The notes below the pieces were generated by a model that had not been told where the DNA came from, did not search any database, and saw nothing but the letters and a program-made list of their open reading frames with translations. A DNA stretch of 64,000 nucleotides from Acanthosepion lycidas. Lineage: Eukaryota > Mollusca > Cephalopoda > Sepiida > Sepiidae. The translations under genes and the position numbers were made by a program. Shown one piece after another: positions 56,801-64,000 of this stretch. The stretch is taken from assembly GCA_963932145.1 (NCBI GenBank), contig OZ010581.1, positions 84,521,806 to 84,585,805 on the forward strand, given 5' to 3'. Within the stretch, counting starts at the first letter, position 1. Each line of letters starts with the position of its first letter.

Positions 56801-57777
56801 CACTTTTCATTTACTGTATTGTTCTGAAAATTACAGTTTGTGCACCAACACATATTCGTGAATACAAATACAATAATGGGAATATAATTGCCCTTTATGA
56901 TTCTAATCTTTAAATAGAAATGAATAAAAATGTTTCCTAAAACAGGACATTTTATTGCACATATGGAACTCCAATGCTTTTACTCAAAATGAAGTGCTAA
57001 ATTTGATGTTCTCAGCTCATATGACAAAAACAAACCTTAGTTTTCTCTAGATCCATGCACTCACTTTTGGAATACCATCCAAAAATGCCAGGGTGATAAA
57101 ACATCTTTTCTCACCTATCAGAAAAAGGCCCATATGGTTTTCACAGCAGCCGTTTTGAGCCACTGATTGACTATAGCCAATGCTGTTTTCATCCATGAAG
57201 GCAGGTCTGACAAGGCTGACATTAGCAATGAAAGCAGTAGCACCAGCAGCAGCAACTAACTCTAGATTACTACAATGCATGTCTATTTTCTCCATGTGTC
57301 TATCTCAACTACTACCTAGAATTAACTCTCAATCTCTCACAACTGATATATATATACAATATCCTGGAATAAGTAAATGATCAAACACTGTAAATCATGG
57401 AAAATCAAAACCCTTTTACTTATATCAATCATGTTTTATCTCCATTCATTGTTTGGCCACTTACACTTTTGTCTTGTTAATGGTAAGGCCACCATTACAT
57501 ACGTAAATGACATGTAAACTTCATGGCTTAAAAAATTTTTCAAAAACGTTTTTGATTAGAAAGAAAACAATTTTGAGTAGAGCATTAAGATTAAGTTGTA
57601 ATATCTGTCCACAAATTTTCATTATTTGATAGGGGGAGGTGGAAGCCTTTACCAATATATTTTCTCAGATTATTATTTTTTTGTTCTTATCTCAATAGGT
57701 GTTTGAGTACATGGCTGATTGCATTGAAGACTTCTTAAAATATGACAATCTTGAAAATGAGAAAAATATTCCTCTAG
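50791..57777 (+). CDS. Hexokinase, 5' part (four exons, runs off the recognised region)
   Basis: Glycolytic hexokinase: ATP-dependent phosphorylation of glucose to glucose-6-phosphate, normally cytosolic or bound to mitochondria. Exons: 50791-50859, 51099-51267, 54798-54937, 57699-57777, all with AG/GT boundaries; the phases (0, 1, 0, 1) join in frame to about 152 residues. The key match is GIYLGLDLGGTNFRVVRMKF in exon 3, the phosphate-binding signature of the hexokinase family, at residue about 88 (about 84 in mammalian enzymes). Flanks fit too: MFVLSETQIKAIS before, YYKIPDE and VFEYMADCIEDFL after. The last exon ends IPLG, where the family continues FTFSFP. Later exons were not found before the satellite. 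The ATG at 50791 may be internal, as the exon seems to begin at 50778. Confidence 0.93.
51099..51267 (+). other. Hexokinase exon b
   Basis: Acceptor ATGCAG, donor GTAGGT. Encodes IKSIFSMFVLSETQIKAISA through FIRRNLSGN, the helical N-terminal region of the small domain. Confidence 0.92.
51344..54443 (-). mobile_element. DNA transposon with long TIRs in hexokinase intron
   Basis: Ends GGGTAATTCCATATCAAATC (51344) and the complement ending GAAATTACCC (near 54443) are inverted repeats. The match continues inward for hundreds of bases (for example 51960-52140 against 54060-54260), interrupted in the left arm by about 450 extra bases (51500-51955). TTTT lies on both flanks, compatible with a 3-4-bp target duplication. 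A minus-strand transposase-like gene lies between the arms. Superfamily not assigned. Confidence 0.85.
52120..54059 (-). pseudogene. Transposase-like gene inside the intronic transposon
   Basis: Minus strand, in order: 53841-54059; 53242-53496; a region with VLGDFTENYQFLIQDEIQ (about 53040-53090); 52770-53030 (LHPLVVYYKDADGNLQHNSF, SCGRQYKNFKTF); 52507-52773 (EWVIFATSHGKLPCDGIGDA, SLQRPLNNEIL); and a C-terminal piece near 52150-52210 (TSTGR-like). This block order matches an uncharacterised animal transposase-like family with DFAENY, FSDG..QYKN and FATSHGK.PCDGIGG motifs. Expected FSDG reads YSCG here, and stops and frame changes separate the pieces, so the copy is dead. Confidence 0.65.
54798..54937 (+). 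other. Hexokinase exon c (phosphate-binding loop)
   Basis: Acceptor TAACCAG after a poly-T tract, donor GTAAGT. Encodes the LDLGGTNFRV signature. Confidence 0.95.
56225..56263. repeat. Perfect 18-bp inverted repeat, 3-base loop
   Basis: CTTCAGAAATGAAATCTT and its complement separated by AAA. Intronic and short; probably a chance or MITE-derived hairpin. Confidence 0.9.
57047..57295 (-). pseudogene. Unrecognised open frame in hexokinase intron
   Basis: 82 residues, including AGATAFIANVSLVRPAFMDE and GCCENHMGLFLIGEKRCFIT. The composition looks protein-like rather than random AT-rich translation, which suggests a scrap of a transposon or retroposed gene. I do not recognise the family, and no flanking repeats were seen. 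Confidence 0.35.
57699..57777 (+). other. Hexokinase exon d
   Basis: Acceptor TCAATAG, donor GTGAGT. Encodes VFEYMADCIEDFLKYDNLEN and EKNIPL, ending with the first base of a Gly codon. Confidence 0.9.
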
Positions 57778-59330
57778 GTGAGTTATCTTTTCAAATATGT
57801 ATTTGGCTTATTTTTCAATTTTATATTTGCTAGCTACATATTTGCTTAATTTTATATTATTCAGGAATGGATTTTAAACAAAAAATAGTCTCTATAATGT
57901 ATAAAATTATTTACTCAGTATAATGATTAGAGAAAAAATTTGAATCCTCTATTTGAATGTAAATTTAAAACAAAATATTTCAATTATAATCTATTAACAT
58001 TTTTCCATTTCGTTGTTAAGATTGCTCCCATGATGAAAAACTTCAAAATTTTAAACTGTGTAATGCCATTCATAACAGAATTGTGATGACGTTCTTTGAT
58101 CATCTGTCATTCACTGCAGGGTTAAGTGTATTTGCATGTACACCTAACTCACTATGTGCACAGGTTTTGTCTTCTCAGCCATGATTGCTTTCACCAAATA
58201 ATACTAGTGACAAATGTTTTTAAAGACACTGATTGGGAGTTCACAATAATATGATTTCTCACTTAGCCAGCTATTCTTCCCTTCAGCTGAACTGCTATCT
58301 CCCCAACTTTTGGGTCCTGCGACTCTTGATTTCTCACTACCGATCCTTCTGTCACTGGCCACTGGTCTACTGGTCACCTACCTACTTCTTTCACAGTTGA
58401 CGACTTCCTGCCTCTCTCTACTTATATGCAGACTCCTGGAGTCACACCCAATCCATCCACTTGTGTTCCAGAAGCCACATGGGTGGTCAAATCTTCAAAA
58501 GACTACTTTTATGATGATCTAAAATCATTGACAAAATTTTGATGTTTCCTAATTCATAGGTGAACTGGAGACATGTATCCTGAAAGGACTGAGACTTTAG
58601 TTTACTCAAAGTTGGACTGAAGACAGAATTCCTACGAAACTCAGATAGCTGAGTGACGTTAAAAGCAAGGCATTTATCTCCTTATCTTCTAAAGATATAT
58701 GAGAAATCATACTGTTACAACGGTGTATTAAAAAATTAAATCTATCATTAAGAAATAGCAAAATAAACATCAAATAGCATCAAAATTGTGAGTTTTAGTT
58801 TCATCTCTTATACAATTCATGTTTACTAAGAAAGAAAAGAAATCACTGTATCTCATTTAAATCAAATGATGAAGTAGGAAATATAAAGGTTGTAAAATAT
58901 GGAGAAAATATTGAGGAATTTTTCATTTCACAAGAAATATGATTTTAAAAGTAAAATATAGTAAAAATTATGCAGTTATATTTCTTACATAAATGACTAC
59001 CATAAAAACATGAAAAAAGAAAGAAATGCAGAAACTATGACCAAATGTATAAAGTTAATTAATTTTATTTTACAGCATCTCCTTATCAAGGAGTTCATAA
59101 TAGCTTTTATATAGTTATGAATATGCAATCTTGAATTTTCATTGATACCATTCTAAAAGTGTAATTAAAATTTAAAAAATTTAATTCTTAAGCTTTTTAG
59201 TATTGTTAAAAAGACAATATCCGAAACTGTGGCCTAAAAAAATGAAAAATTAAACGCAGTAAAAATTTTAAAAATTGTTTTAAATTCTTCTGGGATTTAG
59301 TTATTTAACATTTAAAAGCTTTGCATATTA
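57778..59330. other. Hexokinase intron after exon d, before the satellite
   Basis: AT-rich. I searched for an exon beginning with the FTFSFP continuation of hexokinase and did not find one. The open frame at 58310-58522 has no recognised domain. Confidence 0.5.
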
Positions 59331-62300
59331 AATAGATACACATCTCTAAAGAATTAAATAGATACACGTCTCTAAAGAATTAAATAGATACACGTCTCTA
59401 AAGAATTAAATAGATACGTCTCTAAAGAATTAAATAGATACACATCTCTAAAGAATTAAATAGATACGTCTCTAAAGAATTAAATAGATACATGGCTCTA
59501 AAGAATTAAATAGATACACATCTCTAAAGAATTAAATAGATATACATCTCTAAAGAATTAAATAGATACGTCTCTAAAGAATTAAATAGATACACATCTC
59601 TAAAGAATTAAATAGATACGTCTCTAAAGAATTAAATAGATACACATCTCTAAAGAATTAAATAGATACGTCTCTAAAGAATTAAATAGATACACATCTC
59701 TAAAGAATTAAATAGATACGTCTCTAAAGAATTAAATAGATACATGTCTCTAAAGAATTAAATAGATACGTCTCTAAAGAATTAAATAGATACACGTCTC
59801 TAAAGAATTAAATAGATACACGTCCCTAAAGAATTAAATAGATACACATCTCTAAAGAATTAAATAGATATACATCTCTAAAGAATTAAATAGATATACA
59901 TCTCTAAAGAATAAAATAGATACGTCTCTAAAGAATTAAATAGATACGTCTCTAAAGAATTAAATAGATACGTCTCTAAAGAATTAAATAGATACACATC
60001 TCTAAAGAATTAAATAGATACACGTCTCTAAAGAATTAAATAGATACGTCTCTAAAGAATTAAATAGATACACGTCTCTAAAGAATTAAATAGATACATC
60101 TCTAAAGAATTAAATAGATACACGTCGCTAAAGAATTAAATAGATACACGTCTCTAAAGAATTAAATAGATATACATCACTAAAGAATTAAATAGATATA
60201 CATCTCTAAAGAATTAAATAGATACATCTCTAAAGAATTAAATAGATACATCTCTAAAGAATTGGATACACGTCTCTAAAGAATTAAATAGATACACGTC
60301 TCTAAAGAATTAAATAGATAGACATCTCTAAAGAATTAAATAGATAGACATCTCTAAAGAATTAAATAGATACACGTCTCCAAAGAATTAAATAGATACA
60401 TCTCTAAAGAATTAAAAAGATACATCTCTAAAGAATTAAATATATACAAGTCTCTAAAGAATTAAATAGATACATCTCTAAAGAATTAAATAGATACACG
60501 TCTCTAAAGAATTGAATAGATACACATCTCTAAAGAATTAAATAGATACACATCTCTAAAGAATTAAATAGATACATCTCTAAAGAATTAAAAAGATACA
60601 TCTCTAAAGAATTAAATATATACACGTCTCTAAAGAATTAAATAGATACACGTCTCTAAAGAATTAAATAGATACACGTCTTTAAAGAATTAAATAGATA
60701 CACATCTCTAAAGAATTTAATAGATACATCTCTAAAGAATTAAATAGATACATCTCTAAAGAATTAAATAGATATACGTCTCTAAAGAATTAAATAGATA
60801 CACGTCTCTAAAGAATTAAATAGATACACGTCTCTAAAGAATTAAAAATATAAATCTATAAAGAATTAAATATATACACGTCTCTAAAGAATTAAATAGA
60901 TACATCTCTAAAGAATTAAATAGATACACGTCTCTAAAGAATTAAATAGATACACGTCTCTAAAGAATTAAAAATATACATCTCTAAAGAATTAAATAGA
61001 TACACGTCTCTAAAGAATTAAATAGATACATCTCTAAAGAATTAAAAATATACATCTCTAAAGAATTAAATATATACACGTCTCTAAAGAATTAAATAAA
61101 TACACGTCTCTAAAGAATTAAATACATACATGTCTCTAAAGAATTAAAAAGATACATCTCTAAAGAATTAAATAGATACATCGCTAAAGAATTAAATAAA
61201 TACACGTCTCTAAAGAATTAAATAAATACACTTCTCTAAAGAATTAAATAGATACACGTCTCTAAAGAATTAAATAAATACACGTCTCTAAAGAATTAAA
61301 TAGATACACGTCTCTAAAGAATTAAATAGATACACGTCTCTAAAGAATTAAATAGATACACGTCTCTAAAGAATTAAATAGATACACGTCTCTAAAGAAT
61401 TAAATAAATACACGTCTCTAAAGAATTAAATAGATACATCTCTAAAGAATGAAATAGATACACGTCTCTAAAGAATTAAATAGATACACATCTCTAAAGA
61501 ATTAAATAGATACACGTCTCTAAAGAATTAAATAGATACGTCTCTAAAGAATTAAATAGATACACATCTCTAAAGAATTAAATAGATACACGTCTCTAAA
61601 GAATTAAATAGATACACGTCTCTAAATAATTAAATAGATACATCTCTAAAGAATTAAATAGATATACATCTCTAAAGAATTAAATAGATATACATCTCTA
61701 AAGAATTAAATAGATATACATCTCTAAAGAATTAAATAGATACACATCTCCAAAGAATTAAATAGATACGTCTCTAAAGAATTAAATAGATACGTCTCTA
61801 AAGAATAAAATAGATACACATCTCTAAAGAATTAAATAGATACATCTCTAAAGAATTAAATAGATACACATCTCTAAAGAATTAAATAGATACGTCTCTA
61901 AAGAATTAAATAGATACATGTCTCTAAAGAATTAAATAGATACACATCTATAAAGAATTAAATAGATACATCTCTAAAGAATTAAATAGATACACATCTC
62001 TAAAGAATTATATAGATACACGTCTCTAAAGAATTAAATAGATACACGTCTCTAAAGAATTAAATAGATGCACATCTCTAAAGAATTAAATAGATACATC
62101 TCTAAAGAATTAAATAGATACACATCTCTAAAGAATTAAATAGAAACATCTCTAAAGAATTAAATAGATACACATCTCTAAAGAATTAAATAGATACATC
62201 TCTAAAGAATTAAATAGATACATCTCTAAAGAATTAAATAGATACACATCTCTAAAGAATTAAATAGATACATCTCTAAAGAATTAAATAGATACATCTC

Positions 62301-64000
62301 TAAAGAATTAAATAGATACACGTCACTAAAGAATTAAATAAATACACGTCTCTAAAGAATTAAATAGATAGACATCTCTAAAGAATTAAATAGATACGTC
62401 TCTAAAGAATTAAATAGATACATCTCTAAAGAATTAAATAGATACACACCTCTAAAGAATTAAATAGATACAAATCACTAAAGAATTAAATAGATACACG
62501 TCTCTAAAGAATTAGATACACGTCTCTAAAGAATTATATAGATACATCTCTAAAGAATTAAATAGATACATCTCTAAAGAATTAAATAGATACACGTCTC
62601 CAAAGAATTAAATAGATACATCTCTAAAGAATTAAAAAGATACATCTCTAAAGAATTAAATATATACAAGTCTCTAAAGAATTAAATAGATACACGTCTC
62701 TAAAGAATTAAAATTATAAATCTATAAAGAATTAAATATATACACGTCTCTAAAGAATTAAATAGATACACCTCTAAAGAATAAAAAAGATACACATCTC
62801 TCAAGAATTAAATAGATACACGTCTCTAAAGAATTAAATAGATACACGTCTCTAAAGAATTAAATAGATACACGTCTCTAAAGAATTAAAAATATACATC
62901 TCTAAAGAATTAAATAGATACACGTCTCTAAAGAATTAAATAGATAGACTCTAAAGAATTAAAAATATACATCTCTAAAGAATTAAATATAGACACGTCT
63001 CTAAAGAATTAAATAGATACACCTCTAAAGAATTAAATAAATACACGTCTCTAAAGAATTAAATAGATACAAGTCTCTAAAGAATTAAAAAGATACATCT
63101 CTAAAGAATTAAATAGATACATCGCTAAAGAATTAAATAAATACACGTCTCTAAAGAATTAAATAGATACACGTCTCTAAAGAATTAAATAAATACACGT
63201 CTCTAAAGAATTAAATAGATACACGTCTCTAAAGAATTAAATAGATACACATCTCTAAAGAATTAAATAGATACACGTCTCTAAAGAATTAAATAAATAC
63301 ACGTCTCTAAAGAATTAAATAGATACATCTCTAAAGAATGAAACAGATACACGTCTCTAAAGAATTAAATAGATACACGTCTCTAAAGAATTAAATAGAT
63401 ACATCTCTAAAGAATTAAATAGATATACATTTCTAAAGAATTAAATAGATATACACCTCTAAAGAATTAAATAGATACACATCTCCAAAGAATTAAATAG
63501 ATACGTCTCTAAAGAATTAAAGAGAAACACGTCTCTAAAGAATTAAATAGATACATCTCTAAAGAATTAAATAGATACACGTCACTAAAGAATTAAATAG
63601 ATACGTCTCTAAAGAATTAAATAGATACACATCACTAAAGAATTAAATAGACACGTCTCTAAAGAATTAAATAGATACATCTCTAAATAATTAAATAGAT
63701 ACACATCTCTAAAGAATTAAATAGATACATCTCTAAAGAATTAAATAGATACATCTCTAAAGAATTAAATAGATACATCTCTAAAGAATTAGATACATGT
63801 CTCTAAAGAATTAAATAGATAGACATCTCTAAAGAATTAAATAGATACGTCTCTAAAGAATTAAATAGATACATCTCTAAAGAATTAAATAGATACATCT
63901 CTAAAGAATTAAATAGATACACGTCTCTAAAGAATTAAATAGATACACGTCTCTAAAGAATTAAAAATATACATGTCTAAAGAATTAAATAGATACACGT
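59331..64000. repeat. 24/26-bp satellite array (runs off the window)
   Basis: About 4.7 kb of head-to-tail copies of a 26-bp unit, TCTCTAAAGAATTAAATAGATACACG, and 24-bp versions lacking two bases (ACGTCTC or ACATCTC instead of ACACGTCTC). Variants recur (CACAT, ATACAT, AAATA for AGATA, CCAAAG for TAAAG). Long runs of the same variant order reappear about 1.7-2.2 kb later. No spacers and no coding potential. Confidence 0.98.

Larger units (their letters stand above)
54944..57690. other. Hexokinase intron c-d
   Basis: AT-rich intron of about 2.8 kb. It contains a perfect hairpin (56225-56263) and an unrecognised minus-strand open frame (57047-57295, see below). A purine-rich GAAAG/GAGAG tract sits at 55728-55780. 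Confidence 0.6.

Noticed and set aside
59331-64000. CRISPR-like regular repeat
   Set aside because: Units are directly contiguous with no unique spacers and vary gradually; this is an ordinary satellite in animal DNA.

Overview
The window is animal genomic DNA: AT-rich, full of long two- and four-base microsatellites, with one spliced host gene embedded in repeats. The repeat mix (Ty3/Gypsy LTR elements, Tx1-like and other LINEs, mariner- and pogo-type MITEs, (TG)n-(TA)n-(GA)n runs) suggests a lophotrochozoan, perhaps a cephalopod mollusc. That assignment is inference only. No prokaryotic genes, rRNA, tRNA or CRISPR array were found.

Layout. 1-10000: short repeats, an LTR-like segment with an 80-bp-class mariner MITE, and three broken Gypsy fossils with a mariner transposase scrap between two of them. 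10000-16400: a minus-strand Gypsy fossil (D) split by a second, younger one (C). 16400-20900: microsatellites, fragments of two LINE types, and a minus-strand SINE-like element followed by LINE leader sequence. 20900-24570: a minus-strand Gypsy fossil (F) carrying a pogo-like MITE. 24570-41940: a plus-strand Gypsy element (E). Its 5' LTR is interrupted by about 13 kb made of a SINE-like element and two long Tx1-like LINEs, arranged head to tail. Every junction carries a copy of the same 12-bp sequence, which is native to the LTR and still unoccupied (one base changed) in the 3' LTR. 41900-50700: a 179-bp tandem duplication, two LTR remnants with primer-binding sites, small palindromic elements and a Gypsy scrap. 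50778-57777: four 5' exons of a hexokinase gene on the plus strand; its third intron holds a DNA transposon of about 3.1 kb with long inverted ends. 59331-64000: a 24/26-bp satellite filling what should be the next hexokinase intron and running off the window.

How the parts relate. The only host gene is hexokinase; everything else is mobile or simple-sequence DNA. The most interesting system is the 24570-37977 stack. Tx1-clade LINEs are known for strict target choice, and Xenopus Tx1L inserts at one site inside another transposon. Here Tx1-like LINEs and a short element sharing their 3' tail appear to use one site inside a Gypsy LTR. A possible second SINE-to-LINE arrangement lies at 20180-20863 on the minus strand.
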